A DNA stretch of 64,000 bases from contig NZ_CP062501.1 of assembly GCF_014879975.1 (NCBI RefSeq), forward strand, positions 992,001 through 1,056,000, in the 5' to 3' direction. The position numbers and the translations under genes are program-made. Origin of the DNA: Vibrio bathopelagicus. Lineage in GTDB: Bacteria; Pseudomonadota; Gammaproteobacteria; Enterobacterales; Vibrionaceae. Positions 17,846 to 27,388 of this stretch are shown piece after piece (the stretch's first letter is position 1; every line of letters begins with the position of its first letter). The notes beneath the pieces are model-generated. The model ran no database searches. It saw nothing but the letters and a program-made list of their open reading frames with translations, and was not told where the DNA came from.

Positions 17846-18904
17846 ATGAATGAGAACCATACAATGAGTCCGGTTCGTAAGACCGTTCTTGGGCTTTTAG
17901 CGCCATTAATCTACACATCAAGCGTTATGGCGACAGAAAACTCGATCGAAAGTACTCCTGACGCGAACGTAACACCTTATATCGTGAATGGTAGCAATGC
18001 TTCGGTAACTGAATTTCCTTCAATGGCGAGCTTGTTCATTGATCGTATTGATTACGATGGTGTTTACTCAACAGGACCTTACTGTGGCGCGACCATTTTA
18101 GACCCGACTCATATTCTGACTGCTGCGCACTGTATTTACGGCAATGAAGAAGGGCAGTTATTTACTACTGTAGTTCCACAGCTCGAAGATACGTCTCAAT
18201 TCCCTAACGGTAACATTCAAAAAGCGCGAGTTTCAGAAGTTTACTATCGCAGTGACTATTCAAACGCGTTGAGTGATCTATTGCGCAACGATGTTGCCAT
18301 TCTTAAGCTAGAAAGCCCGCTGAATATTGATTCAGTTAACGATGTTGTAAAACGCCCTAGTTCGGATGGTTATCGTAGCTCTTCAGAGGTATTTACCGCT
18401 GTGGGCCATGGTGATACACGTTCAGGCTTTGACGGAACAACTTTGTTGCAGAAGGCTGACCTGAATTACGTAGATAACGCTACTTGTGCTTCAGCCTTTG
18501 CTGATGGTTCAGCCTTAACTGATAACCAAATATGCTTTAACGGTAATTACAGTGCATTTACCGGGCTATTTAATGGTACGTGCCAAGGCGACTCCGGAGG
18601 TCCTGTCTATTGGCAAGATGGTTCAACATATAGACAAGTTGGTATTACCAGTTTTGGCCCAGATACTTGTGGTGGTAGCCCAACCGTGACATCGGTATTC
18701 ACCGAAATACTAGACTATAAAACTTGGATCGACAGTGTTATTGCTGGTACTGAAACCGCCAAGTTTGTTTCTACTGATGCTAAGCGAACAGCTTATGTGA
18801 ATGCACGAGCTTCATCTGGTTCAAGCAGTGGTGGTAGTGTTTCATTTGGTTTGCTAGGTATGCTGATGTTGTTCGCGGGTGTTAGAAAAGCCGTGTTACG
18901 GTAG
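17846..18904 (+). CDS. Secreted S1-family serine protease with GlyGly-CTERM tail (Ves-like)
   Basis: 352 residues. An N-terminal signal ends near VMATENS; IVNG at 46-49 is the activation-cleavage site; the catalytic triad is His95 (TAAHC), Asp149 (RNDVAIL) and Ser250 (GDSGGP). The C-terminus has a Gly/Ser linker, a hydrophobic helix and a basic end (FGLLGMLMLFAGVRKAVLR), the GlyGly-CTERM signal that rhombosortase processes on type II-secreted proteins. It resembles V. cholerae VesA/B/C. The residue six before the catalytic Ser (chymotrypsin 189) is Gly, not Asp, so trypsin-like Lys/Arg specificity is not expected. SD AAGGAG precedes the ATG. Confidence 0.92.
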   Translation: MNENHTMSPVRKTVLGLLAPLIYTSSVMATENSIESTPDANVTPYIVNGSNASVTEFPSMASLFIDRIDYDGVYSTGPYCGATILDPTHILTAAHCIYGNEEGQLFTTVVPQLEDTSQFPNGNIQKARVSEVYYRSDYSNALSDLLRNDVAILKLESPLNIDSVNDVVKRPSSDGYRSSSEVFTAVGHGDTRSGFDGTTLLQKADLNYVDNATCASAFADGSALTDNQICFNGNYSAFTGLFNGTCQGDSGGPVYWQDGSTYRQVGITSFGPDTCGGSPTVTSVFTEILDYKTWIDSVIAGTETAKFVSTDAKRTAYVNARASSGSSSGGSVSFGLLGMLMLFAGVRKAVLR

Positions 18905-18922
18905 AACTTCAATGCTTTGAAC

Positions 18923-18960
18923 AAGTCGACGTGTATCTAACGATAGCGTCGACTTTTTTA
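18923..18960 (+). terminator. Intrinsic terminator
   Basis: AAGTCGACG and CGTCGACTT arms around a 15-base loop, then a T-run; ends the protease transcript. Confidence 0.85.
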
Positions 18961-18980
18961 TTTCTGCAGGTTTCACTCGT

Positions 18981-19307
18981 TTATCTGTTTCGTTCTACAA
19001 CTGCTTTTCTGCTGTACCTTTCTAGAATTTCATCCATTTCTTTTATTGCATCATTGATGCTTTTGATGCCACCTTGCGCGACATCTTTTTCGTGTGGGTT
19101 CAATGCAGAAAAAGCCTGTTTTAATTCCTTATCTTCCAACATGCTCCCGTGCAACAACACTTCTTTGTAAGTGAGTAGCCTATGCTGTACCGCGATAATT
19201 TGACTGCGGGTATTTTCGGATTCTAAAGCGTGTTTTATGCAAGAAAATACGAATTTATAATTATTCGCAATTTCCAATTTGACGTCTTTCTTATTCGCAA
19301 TTTGCAA
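18981..19307 (-). CDS. Hypothetical 108-residue helical protein
   Basis: A reading frame with a TTG start (an upstream in-frame stop lies just before it) and only a distant GGGAAA as SD. The product is charged and probably all-helical, ending in a Lys/Glu/Arg-rich segment (INDAIKEMDEILERYSRKAV). No family recognised. It is divergent from the XRE gene at 19508, and its first codons overlap two 20-bp direct repeats. A regulator partner or toxin-antitoxin role is only a guess. The start is uncertain. Confidence 0.5.
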   Translation of the reverse strand: MQIANKKDVKLEIANNYKFVFSCIKHALESENTRSQIIAVQHRLLTYKEVLLHGSMLEDKELKQAFSALNPHEKDVAQGGIKSINDAIKEMDEILERYSRKAVVERNR

Positions 19308-19310
19308 TTT
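19261..19310. repeat. Two 20-bp direct repeats, 30-bp period
   Basis: TTATTCGCAATTTCCAATTT (19261-19280) and TTATTCGCAATTTGCAATTT (19291-19310) differ at one base and are separated by 10 bases. They overlap the start of the 108-residue frame and lie about 200 bp from the divergent XRE gene. Confidence 0.75.
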
Positions 19311-19507
19311 TTATTATTTCCCAACACTTGAATCATCAAGTTTACTAGCCTGTCCATTCACGACTGATGTAAGTGTGAAGGTTTATGAAACGTAACGTTT
19401 TTATGGCTCGCATAATATGCCTTTAATGGCGTATGTAAACCGTCGAGAGTCAATATGGTCTGCTTCTTGCTGAAATTAGGTCATAACTGTCTAGTGAGGA
19501 GAAGCTT

Positions 19508-19825
19508 ATGTCGCAAGAGCCCATAGTAATGGCGCTGGTTGATCGCAGAAAAAAAGCTAATTTATCCCAAGAAAAGTTAGCCTCAAGTGCAGGAATGAGT
19601 TTAAAAACGTATCAGCGAATTGAACGCGGTGAGGCAGACATAAAAATGTCTCAATATCGTTCTATCACGAGAACTTTAAAAGTGACGGACTTGGATGTCG
19701 TGCTTGATATTGTTGGTGCATCACAAGCAACGGCGGAAGACGTTGCAGCGGTCAGTCGTTTACTGACCAGTGAAGAAAGAATGTTGTTGATCAAACTGAT
19801 TTTGTCGGTCAAAAAACAGCCGTAG
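19508..19825 (+). CDS. Small XRE-family regulator
   Basis: 105 residues; the ATG follows AGGAGAAGCTT. Residues 9-60 are a classic lambda-repressor-like HTH (LVDRRKKANLSQEKLASSAGMSLKTYQRIERGEADI), and the rest is a short tail (VSRLLTSEERMLLIKLIL). No ligand domain. Divergent from the 108-residue unknown, so that gene and itself are the likely targets. Confidence 0.88.
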   Translation: MSQEPIVMALVDRRKKANLSQEKLASSAGMSLKTYQRIERGEADIKMSQYRSITRTLKVTDLDVVLDIVGASQATAEDVAAVSRLLTSEERMLLIKLILSVKKQP

Positions 19826-19917
19826 CGTTTTGGTCTAATAGGTATCGTTTTTGTCCAAACAAATGAGTTACAACGGTTGTTTCATAAGTGACGTGTTCAT
19901 CGGCGGACCTGAAAGAA

Positions 19918-20328
19918 CTAGTCCACTCTTCCGCGCAGTTGCTTGGTGGTACTTCTTTGTTTCTTTCCTTCTAAACGTCTTTTCTGAGAGCCACGTGTCG
20001 GCTTAGTTGCTCGTCTTACTTTTTGAACCTTTGTTGCTTCCAAGATCAGTTCTTTCAAACGCACCAAAGCATCATCACGGTTTTGTTCTTGAGTTCTATA
20101 CTGCTGCGCCTTAATGATAATCACGCCATCTTTAGTAATGCGGCTATCTTTGTGCGCTAGGAGTTTTTCTTTATAGAAATCAGGTAGGGTGGAGTGCTTG
20201 ATGTCAAAACGTAAATGTATCGCGCTCGATACTTTATTGACGTTTTGGCCGCCGGCTCCTTGTGCTCTGATCGCGGTTAACTGGAGTTCCCAGTCTTGAA
20301 TCGAAACAGAGTTAGATATTTGTAACAT
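19918..20328 (-). CDS. arfB: Alternative ribosome-rescue factor / peptidyl-tRNA hydrolase ArfB (YaeJ)
   Basis: 136 residues from the ATG at 20328 (SD GGAAG); a further in-frame ATG at 20361 would add 11 residues not found in the family. It carries the GGQ motif (IRAQGAGGQNVNKVSSAIHL), whose Gln-bearing loop cleaves peptidyl-tRNA, and a Lys/Arg-rich C-terminal tail (TKPTRGSQKRRLEGKKQRST) that enters the empty mRNA channel of stalled ribosomes. It lacks the codon-recognition domain of true release factors. Divergent from the yqaB-like gene. Confidence 0.95.
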   Translation of the reverse strand: MLQISNSVSIQDWELQLTAIRAQGAGGQNVNKVSSAIHLRFDIKHSTLPDFYKEKLLAHKDSRITKDGVIIIKAQQYRTQEQNRDDALVRLKELILEATKVQKVRRATKPTRGSQKRRLEGKKQRSTTKQLRGRVD

Positions 20329-20415
20329 AAACTTCCATTTTGAACGGTAATATGGGGTCATGATACTGAATATTGGTTATGGTATCAGTAACTTTCTTAA
20401 AGAGTGGTAGTAGTG

Positions 20416-21021
20416 ATGAAAATAGATTTAACGGCGTATGAAGGATTAATCTTTGATATGGACGGTACGTTGATCGATACAATGCCGGCACATGTAAAAG
20501 CATGGCAGCAAACGGCTGAAGAGTTCGGCTTTCATTTCGAGGCATCTTGGTTGCACAGTTTAGGTGGTATGCCGAGTTATAAGATCGCGGGTGAGGTGAA
20601 TAGTAAATACGGTTTGTCACTCGACCCACAAGCGGTATCTATGTTTAAGATGGCGTCGTTTGCGGCGATTGAAGACAAAGGAGATATTATCCCTTGTACG
20701 CATTCTCTTCTAATAGAACATCTAGGCAACAAAAAAATAGCGGTAGGGACAGGCAGTCAGCGTAAAAGTGCAGAACAGCTATTAGATAAAACGGATATCT
20801 TGAGTAAGCTGGATATCTTAGTGACAGCGACAGATGTGAAGAATCATAAGCCAAATCCAGATACCTTCTTGGATGCTTGTTTCGGTATGGGATTACAACC
20901 CAAGCAGTGTGTTGTATTTGAAGATACCGATCTTGGTAAGCAGGCTGCTCATGCTGCGAACATGGATTGTATTCTGGTGGTCGAAGGGAATAAGTTAGAG
21001 TTCTATCCTGCACCAAGCTGA
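20416..21021 (+). CDS. yqaB: HAD-superfamily sugar-phosphate phosphatase, YqaB-like
   Basis: 201 residues from the ATG at 20416; four upstream GTG/GTA codons share the frame. The motifs are DMDGTLIDT (catalytic Asp pair), VGTGSQ (motif II), Lys in KNHKPNPDTF (motif III) and FEDTDLG (motif IV, Mg2+). The beta-phosphoglucomutase-like cap and length match YqaB, a fructose-1-phosphate phosphatase in E. coli. Function is by homology; HAD substrates are often broad. Confidence 0.9.
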   Translation: MKIDLTAYEGLIFDMDGTLIDTMPAHVKAWQQTAEEFGFHFEASWLHSLGGMPSYKIAGEVNSKYGLSLDPQAVSMFKMASFAAIEDKGDIIPCTHSLLIEHLGNKKIAVGTGSQRKSAEQLLDKTDILSKLDILVTATDVKNHKPNPDTFLDACFGMGLQPKQCVVFEDTDLGKQAAHAANMDCILVVEGNKLEFYPAPS

Positions 21022-21085
21022 TTGCTAAATTGTGATGTCACTGAATGATAAGGCTGCTAAGTCAATGGCTGTTGGCCAGATTAAA

Positions 21086-21117
21086 GCCTAGCGGGATGAT
21101 ATAGATTTTTGCTAGGC
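21086..21117. terminator. Possible terminator between converging genes
   Basis: GCCTAGC (21086-21092) and GCTAGGC (21111-21117) flank an 18-base spacer and overlap the cyclase stop. No strong T-run, so weak evidence. Confidence 0.35.
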
Positions 21118-23016
21118 GATTTCGCTCATTTCTTTGTCTAGAAATAAACACACTTTGTTTCGACCTGCCGCTTTGGCCTCATATAACGCTAAATCGGCGC
21201 ACTTGTAGTTAAGAGCAGGATCATTGGTGATGTTAGTGATTCCGCCACTCACAGTCACTACGTTGTCGAGATCAAGACTGACAGCAACTCTCAACCTGTT
21301 GAGGACGTATTCAGCTTCTTCTGTTGAGGTGTGAGGCAGAATAACACCAAACTCTTCACCACCAATACGAGCAACAAAATCGGTTTCACGACATTCGCGT
21401 TGGAGCACTTTAGCGACCGTTTGAATGACTCGATCACCGTAGTCATGCCCAAATCGGTCATTAATGCGTTTGAAGTAGTCAATATCCAAGATAGCTAAAC
21501 AAGACTGCTCACGGGTAGGGTAACGATGAACACGAGAGCATTCATCGCGCAGCTCAAGATCGAACTTGCGGCGGTTCCAACAGCCTGCTAACGAATCTTT
21601 TTCACTTAGGTTTCTCAGTTTATTCTCGAGCTCTTTGTGTTTACTGATATCGACAAATGACGCGACATAAAACTGAATCACACCTTTTGAGTCTTTAATC
21701 GTTTGAATTCGCAGTATTTCAGTGATCAGAGAACCGTCTTTACGGCGATTTACTACTTCGCCTTCCCATACTCCAGTCTTGGTAATAATGCTCCACATCT
21801 TTATGTAGAATTCTTGATTGTAGCGACCAGAGGCAAACATAGAAGGTTGGTGACCTTTTACATCTTCCAGGCTGTAACCACTTACGCGGGTAAACTCTTG
21901 GTTTACTTTGATTATTCGGTTATTTCTATCGGTAATCACTAAGGCGGACATGCCATTCATTGCTGCTTTAGCCAGTTGACTATCGATGCTGTTCTTCTTG
22001 TGGTTTCTATTCCAAAGCACAAACCCAGCAGAAATCATCGATATCAGTATCGTTAAGGTAATGATCTGTACGACGATAGCGTGGCGTTCTTGTTGATACT
22101 GGTTATTAAACTGATGACTTTTAACGTGAAGAACCATATAAATAGGCCCTTCAAACTGATCTATCTTAGGGCTGATATCCGAGTGGAAATACCAGTTTTC
22201 GCCATCAAAATAGCTAGAGGAAGTGTTGTCTTTAATTGCTTGCCATAATTCTGGATAGCGCTTGGCATATGTGATGTCAGCACGAGACTCAAGAACATGA
22301 CCAAATGATTCTTCTGGGTCGGGTCCCATGATGACATGGCCGGTTTTATTCAGGAGTACCGGTACAGCAGAAGATGTTCCGATTTGATAATGTAGGCGAT
22401 CATAAATCTCAAGCATATTGAGGTTTGCAATAAAGTAACCAATGATGCGATTTTTTGACGTTACAGGCGTCATGATACGAAGGGCCGGAATTAACGGATG
22501 AACTATTTCACCGTTTTCGACTTCTAGATCGATACCATTTGAACTGACTTGTCCAATTTCTAATTTTTGAAGGGTGTCAAAGTAACTGCGCGCTGATTTG
22601 TTTTGTAGTTCCTTGTCTGCAACGACTGTGGCTTGATTGTCTTTGTAGTTGATACGGAAAACTTCATTTCCTTGAATATCGAGATAACGAAGTTGTGAGT
22701 AATATTTTTGTCCACGAGCAAGCATCACCCACAAGTCTTGCAGCGCTTCTTTGTGAATCGTTGAGGGTTCTTCAATTGCACGAAGAAGGGTTTGTGAATT
22801 TGCTATAGAGGGAACGGAGTTAGATATCTGCTCTACGATGACAGAAAGCTCGTGGAAGCTGTATTCGATTTGGTTTTGACTTGATTGCTTAATATTTAGC
22901 GTGTGCTGAGCGTCTATCCGATCAAATTCAGAGTTAATATAGAGGGCAGGGACTAGTCCTAGGGCAAAAATGGTACACAGAAATTGGCTGACTAGTTTTT
23001 TTATACTCGTATTCAT
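21112..23016 (-). CDS. Membrane PAS-GGDEF diguanylate cyclase
   Basis: 634 residues from the ATG at 23016, with GAGGA 5 bases before it. TM1 is about residues 8-28, the periplasmic sensor 30-310 (Cache-like: RYLDIQGNEVFRINY), TM2 314-335, PAS 350-458, GGDEF 470-630. The active-site loop is GGEEF at 552-556, and an inhibitory RxxD (RETD, 543-546) sits five residues before it, so an active, product-inhibited c-di-GMP synthase is predicted. Ligand unknown. Stands alone, minus strand. Confidence 0.95.
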   Translation of the reverse strand: MNTSIKKLVSQFLCTIFALGLVPALYINSEFDRIDAQHTLNIKQSSQNQIEYSFHELSVIVEQISNSVPSIANSQTLLRAIEEPSTIHKEALQDLWVMLARGQKYYSQLRYLDIQGNEVFRINYKDNQATVVADKELQNKSARSYFDTLQKLEIGQVSSNGIDLEVENGEIVHPLIPALRIMTPVTSKNRIIGYFIANLNMLEIYDRLHYQIGTSSAVPVLLNKTGHVIMGPDPEESFGHVLESRADITYAKRYPELWQAIKDNTSSSYFDGENWYFHSDISPKIDQFEGPIYMVLHVKSHQFNNQYQQERHAIVVQIITLTILISMISAGFVLWNRNHKKNSIDSQLAKAAMNGMSALVITDRNNRIIKVNQEFTRVSGYSLEDVKGHQPSMFASGRYNQEFYIKMWSIITKTGVWEGEVVNRRKDGSLITEILRIQTIKDSKGVIQFYVASFVDISKHKELENKLRNLSEKDSLAGCWNRRKFDLELRDECSRVHRYPTREQSCLAILDIDYFKRINDRFGHDYGDRVIQTVAKVLQRECRETDFVARIGGEEFGVILPHTSTEEAEYVLNRLRVAVSLDLDNVVTVSGGITNITNDPALNYKCADLALYEAKAAGRNKVCLFLDKEMSEIA

Positions 23017-23333
23017 CACTGTCCTCAAAGAATCAGCGCAATACTATATATTTTATGGGGTTTTTAATGTGATCTTGACCCAGAACTTAAAACACGCTTT
23101 GCATATAATCATGGTTTTAGTGCAACTTTTTGCAATTAAGCTTGCCAGTTAGGCAATTAACTACCACGAAAACTTTGCAGATCCGTTTGTTTTTAATGAA
23201 GCGAATTGGTTTAACGAAGTGCGTAGGGGTTAATGAAAACCCATTGAGGCCAATTTGGATTCTGTTACAGAACTCCAATAAGCGCAGTTAACATGTCACT
23301 GCGCTTATTTATGAATTATAAAGAATCTATAAA
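23017..23333. other. Gap between the cyclase and fhs genes
   Basis: 317 bp with no supported gene. It should contain the cyclase promoter (minus strand). AATAAGCGCAGT (23277-23288) and ACTGCGCTTATT (23298-23309) form a 12-bp stem 25 bases past the fhs stop. The stem has no clear T-run, but is the likely 3' end of fhs mRNA. Confidence 0.5.
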
Positions 23334-25082
23334 TCAGCTTAATCCGATAATGTTGCCACTGTCATCGATGTCTAAAGACATGAATGCAGGTTTATCCGGT
23401 AAGCCAGGCATGGTCATTACATTGCCACACAAAGCGTAGATGAAACCTGCTCCGGCGCAAAGCTTCAGTTCTCTAACTGGTACATCAAACTGGGTAGGAG
23501 CGCCTTTAACTTGTGCTTCTGTCGAAATAGATAGCGGTGTCTTTGCCAAACACACTGACAGGTTGCTGTATCCATGTTGGTTGAATTCGGCGAGTTGTTT
23601 CTTCGCTAAAGGTGATAGCGAAATACTTGCTGCGCCATAACCGACCTCGGCGACTGCCATTAGTTTTTCTTCTAAGCTCTGCTCAGACTTATAAAGTGGT
23701 TTAAAGTCGCTCTCGATTTCACAAGCATCGACAACGGCTTGAGCTAATAACGTCACACCTTCGCCGCCTTTACCAAAAGCTTCGCTGATTTCAACGGTCA
23801 CATTAGGATCAAAATCGGTGATCAGCTGTTTCAACGTGTTTAACTCATGAATCGAGTCTTGTGGGAATTGGTTGATGGCGACAACGGCAGGCACTTGGTA
23901 TTGCTTAACGTTGTTGATGTGCCATTTTAGATTCTCAAAGCCCGCAATGAGTGCGTCTTGGTCATCATTGAATATTGACTCTGGTAATGCTGTACCCGCT
24001 CTCAAGTCGTATAAGCCTGAGTTGGCTTTTAGGCCACGTAGTGTTGCGACGATCACCGCGCAATCGGGTTTTTTGTTCGATGCTTTAACCTTTATGTTGC
24101 ACGCTTTCTCAAAACCCATGTCTGAGCCGAAACCGCCTTCTGTCACAACAAAATCACTCAGTTTAAGAGCAATCTTATCCGCAATAATTGAAGAGTTACC
24201 ATGTGCAATGTTTGCGAAAGGCCCTGCGTGAATCAACGTGGGAACACCTTCAAGTGTTTGCATTAATGTTGGTTCAATTGAATCCTTCATTGTTACAGTC
24301 ATTGCGCCTGCAACGTTGAAGTCATCTGCGGTTAATGGAATGCCTTGGTGGTTATAAGCGAGTACCACACGACCAATACGTTTGCGCAGGTCCTGAAGGT
24401 CGTCAGCCAGCGCAAGAATGGCCATGAGCTCTGAAGCGGCCGAGATATCAAAGCCATCTTCGCGTTCAAAACCGTTGATTGTTTTGTCTGCCTCGTTCTT
24501 ACCTACAGTGATCATGCGCAGTGCACGATCATTATGGTCAAGCACGCGTCGCCAAACGATTCTGTTTGGGTCTATATCTAGTGCTTTTAAGCCAGAGCGC
24601 GCTTCAAAGGCTTCAAGCCCTTCACGCAGCTCGTGATACAAACGAGCGTCAATAGCGGCAGAGGCGAGGTTATGAGCCGCTGTCACCGCATGAATGTCGC
24701 CAGTTAGGTGGAGGTTTAACTGCTCCATTGGTGTAACTTGAGAATAACCACCGCCAGCAGCACCACCTTTGACACCAAATACTGGCCCCATAGAAGGCTG
24801 ACGAATACACGCCATCGCAGACTGGTTAATTTTAGCGAGACCTTGTGCAAGTCCAATTGTGGTGACTGTTTTACCTTCACCGAGTGGCGTAGGCGTAATA
24901 GCAGTTACAACGATCAATTTGCCATCTTGTTGCCTAGACAGGCGTTCAAGGGAGCTTAAAGAAACCTTAGACTTATGGAGTCCTAGCGGTTGATGTTCAT
25001 CTTGATTCAGGCCTGCTTGTTCAGCAACCTCACTGATGTTTTTAAGGGGAGTAGAGCGACAAATATCAATATCAGATAGCAT
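23334..25082 (-). CDS. fhs: Formate-tetrahydrofolate ligase
   Basis: 582 residues, slightly longer than the usual 555-560. The P-loop [41 protein letters not shown], and the DADHNA-type [13 protein letters not shown] are all present. It makes 10-formyl-THF from formate, THF and ATP for purine synthesis. A perfect PurR box lies 33 bp upstream. Combined with gcv and glyA here, it makes the window a C1-folate neighbourhood. Not linked in an operon. Confidence 0.98.
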   Translation of the reverse strand: MLSDIDICRSTPLKNISEVAEQAGLNQDEHQPLGLHKSKVSLSSLERLSRQQDGKLIVVTAITPTPLGEGKTVTTIGLAQGLAKINQSAMACIRQPSMGPVFGVKGGAAGGGYSQVTPMEQLNLHLTGDIHAVTAAHNLASAAIDARLYHELREGLEAFEARSGLKALDIDPNRIVWRRVLDHNDRALRMITVGKNEADKTINGFEREDGFDISAASELMAILALADDLQDLRKRIGRVVLAYNHQGIPLTADDFNVAGAMTVTMKDSIEPTLMQTLEGVPTLIHAGPFANIAHGNSSIIADKIALKLSDFVVTEGGFGSDMGFEKACNIKVKASNKKPDCAVIVATLRGLKANSGLYDLRAGTALPESIFNDDQDALIAGFENLKWHINNVKQYQVPAVVAINQFPQDSIHELNTLKQLITDFDPNVTVEISEAFGKGGEGVTLLAQAVVDACEIESDFKPLYKSEQSLEEKLMAVAEVGYGAASISLSPLAKKQLAEFNQHGYSNLSVCLAKTPLSISTEAQVKGAPTQFDVPVRELKLCAGAGFIYALCGNVMTMPGLPDKPAFMSLDIDDSGNIIGLS

Positions 25083-25114
25083 ATTTGATCCTTATATCAG
25101 AACCGAAAGGTGGT

Positions 25115-25130
25115 ACGTAAACGTTTGCGT
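25115..25130. promoter_or_regulatory. PurR-type operator of fhs
   Basis: On the minus strand ACGCAAACGTTTACGT matches every fixed position of ANGCAAACGTTTNCNT. It lies 33-48 bp before the fhs start, overlapping the expected promoter/leader, as expected for repression by hypoxanthine/guanine-bound PurR. Confidence 0.8.
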
Positions 25131-25287
25131 GGCGATAATACTGTATAAATTTACCAAGTAAAGGCAAACCACACGAATTATGTGCTGGAAGATAACAGAT
25201 CTAAAGAGTCATTGCGCGAGATCAAATCTTAAACAAGCAAAATATTCGATTTGATTACCTTTAATTGTGTTTGCATAAATACCGAAT

Positions 25288-25315
25288 ACAAAAAGGGCTG
25301 CATATAGCAGCCCTT
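25288..25315 (-). terminator. Intrinsic terminator of gsk
   Basis: On the minus strand AAGGGCTGC-TATAT-GCAGCCCTT is followed by TTTT, 62 bases past the gsk stop. Confidence 0.85.
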
Positions 25316-25376
25316 CGAGAAATGGGTAATCTAACTAGGCGTTAACCTCAATCAGTCGACAACCTAAAATGGTCGA

Positions 25377-26681
25377 TTAACGATCCCAGTATGTTTCTTC
25401 TAAGCTATCTTCGCGTTCCGGTAGTGCACGAGAAAGGCGAGGTGAGTGTTGAGTCAATACCTCGTAGCTTACACGGTTGGCATACTTACAAATTTGAGAC
25501 AGTGACGAGTACGTTAGACAAGCGTGCTCGTGTTTCTCTGAGTTTGGCACATTCACGTGGTGGTAGCTGTTCGCTGCCATATCATGTAGCAGTGCAGAAA
25601 GTGCACCGTCGCCTGCGCCATTGGTGTTCTTAATCTCAAGTGGACCACCTAGGTAAGGACCAATGTGAGAGTACACTTTTACTGGGTCGACACAATCTTG
25701 CTTACGCATAGCGCGGCTAAATTCAAACTTGTTGAACTCAGGGATGTTACCCGGTAACAACGGCAGTGTCGTTTCACGTTTCGCTAGTTCGTCCGTGTAA
25801 CCTGCCATGTACAGGCCAATAGGGCCAGCGGTACATAAAACGAGGTCAACCCACTCAAGCGCTTTATTTGCAGCAAGTAATGGATCTTTCTCACCGGTTA
25901 ATGCTTCACCTTCGTCTTCGTTCATCGCGACGATGGTTACGTTCTCTTTCAGGTATTCTTGCCACCATTCAGCATTACCTTCGATCACGTATTTAGTACC
26001 AAGAGTCAGTACAACAGGCACATTGTGTGCTTTCGCATATTCAATCGCTTTTTGTACGGCTTTTGGCATTGGATCTTCAGGCTTGCCACGCATTAGGTAT
26101 GAAGATACAACTAATGCAGACGCTTTTTCGAAAATCTGCTCAGGAATACTTTCAGGAAGCAGTTGATTCATGTGTCCTTCGTTGATCGCAAACGTACGTT
26201 CGCCATCTTCGGTAATTAGCGTGTAACAGCGACCAATTGGACCATCAACAGTTTGTAGGTGGTTTAAGTTCATGCGAGAAGAGGTACGACAAAGGTAGCG
26301 GTAACCAAACGAACCCACTTCGATTTTCTTAGACATAACGCCAAGCAGAACCGATTTGCTGTCTGCAAGAACAGAGTAGTTGTGCAGCGTGTTACCAATG
26401 GTATCGCCAGGGTATTGATGCGTGATCAAACCACGTTCAACTAGCTCTTCGTACAGGGCATCTGCTTTACTTTCTTCCAGTACAAGCGAGTGACCTTTAC
26501 TCAGTTCGTATTTTTCAAGGAACGCGTTGTCAACACGGGCTTCGATATCAACAATAGTTTGACCTACGCCGACAATAGTCGCGCGATGCAACTTAGGCGT
26601 TTGTTGAATTTGGTTGACCAACGGATCACGGGCGTGAGTTGGAAAATAGTGCTTAGATTTACGCTGTCCAGGAAACTTCAT
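25377..26681 (-). CDS. gsk: Inosine-guanosine kinase
   Basis: 434 residues, the family's usual length. PfkB/ribokinase fold: an early GVGQTIVDIEARVD substrate segment, and the C-terminal anion-hole motif NTNGAGDGALSALLHD with the catalytic Asp. Gsk phosphorylates inosine and guanosine to IMP and GMP, a purine salvage step, and is cytoplasmic. Single gene with its own terminator. Its position near a PurR-boxed fhs is consistent with purine supply, but no PurR box was seen before gsk. Confidence 0.96.
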   Translation of the reverse strand: MKFPGQRKSKHYFPTHARDPLVNQIQQTPKLHRATIVGVGQTIVDIEARVDNAFLEKYELSKGHSLVLEESKADALYEELVERGLITHQYPGDTIGNTLHNYSVLADSKSVLLGVMSKKIEVGSFGYRYLCRTSSRMNLNHLQTVDGPIGRCYTLITEDGERTFAINEGHMNQLLPESIPEQIFEKASALVVSSYLMRGKPEDPMPKAVQKAIEYAKAHNVPVVLTLGTKYVIEGNAEWWQEYLKENVTIVAMNEDEGEALTGEKDPLLAANKALEWVDLVLCTAGPIGLYMAGYTDELAKRETTLPLLPGNIPEFNKFEFSRAMRKQDCVDPVKVYSHIGPYLGGPLEIKNTNGAGDGALSALLHDMAANSYHHVNVPNSEKHEHACLTYSSLSQICKYANRVSYEVLTQHSPRLSRALPEREDSLEETYWDR

Positions 26682-26758
26682 ATGAAAAATACAGTGAAAA
26701 AATTTTGCCGCATGATATCACATTTTGTTTCTGTTTCTTTCATTTTTATTACATTTTG

Positions 26759-26789
26759 AATCACCTGCACAATGTCTGTACAGGTGATT
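26759..26789. terminator. Possible terminator between creA and gsk
   Basis: AATCACCTG and CAGGTGATT arms, 13-base loop, just after the creA stop (minus strand). No good T-run. Confidence 0.45.
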
Positions 26790-26797
26790 TAAGCTCG

Positions 26798-27274
26798 TTA
26801 TTCCGTAGGGGTTAACGTAGCAGGATCAACGTAAGCCTTTGTACCCCATAGAGGAACAGTGGAAAGGCTGTGTTTGAAGCTACCTTCTGTTTCTTTAGTG
26901 GTGTAAGACAAGTAGAGCAATGATTGATTCTCTGCGTCGTAGATGCGGCGAACTTTCATTGTTTTGAAAAAGATACTTTTTGATTTCTTAAATACCACTT
27001 CACCTGATTTACTCTTGTCTATTTGAGCAATCATCTCAGGCGTAATTTCGCCTGTTTGACGGCAAGAGATTGAGCTATCACTTGGATCTGAAAGGCTAAG
27101 ATTCGCTTCGATGGATGCGATATGACAAGTTACACCCGCGATCTTATCGTCATCTAAAGAAGACATCTTGATATCTTTCATAGTGAAGAAACCGAGAGAG
27201 ACATCGCCAACCTCGTTGTCTGAGCAGCCAGCCAACAATGTCATGATACCAACTGCTATTAAGGCTTTTTTCAT
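26798..27274 (-). CDS. creA: CreA-family protein, lipoprotein form
   Basis: 158 residues. The signal ends in LLAGC (lipid-Cys near 16), whereas E. coli CreA has an ordinary signal. The family core is clear: ITPEMIAQIDKSKSGEVVFKK, FKTMKVRRIYDAENQSLLYLSYT, and SLSTVPLWG. Two Cys (CHIASIE and ISCRQTG) match the conserved pair. The role is unknown; CreA is a periplasmic or envelope protein of about 157 residues. Monocistronic. Confidence 0.9.
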   Translation of the reverse strand: MKKALIAVGIMTLLAGCSDNEVGDVSLGFFTMKDIKMSSLDDDKIAGVTCHIASIEANLSLSDPSDSSISCRQTGEITPEMIAQIDKSKSGEVVFKKSKSIFFKTMKVRRIYDAENQSLLYLSYTTKETEGSFKHSLSTVPLWGTKAYVDPATLTPTE

Positions 27275-27388
27275 AAGAAGTCCTTTTTATTTATATAGTT
27301 CTGTTTACTATAGGAATATTGAAAGCTTGAATACGAGTGTAGAGCTTTTCACCGAGTTCTTAAAGGATGTTGTTGGAGAATGAAAAAT

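Noticed and set aside
18981..19825. Toxin-antitoxin pair formed by the XRE gene and the 108-residue frame
   Set aside because: The genes are divergent rather than overlapping, neither shows a known toxin motif, and the start of the smaller frame is uncertain.
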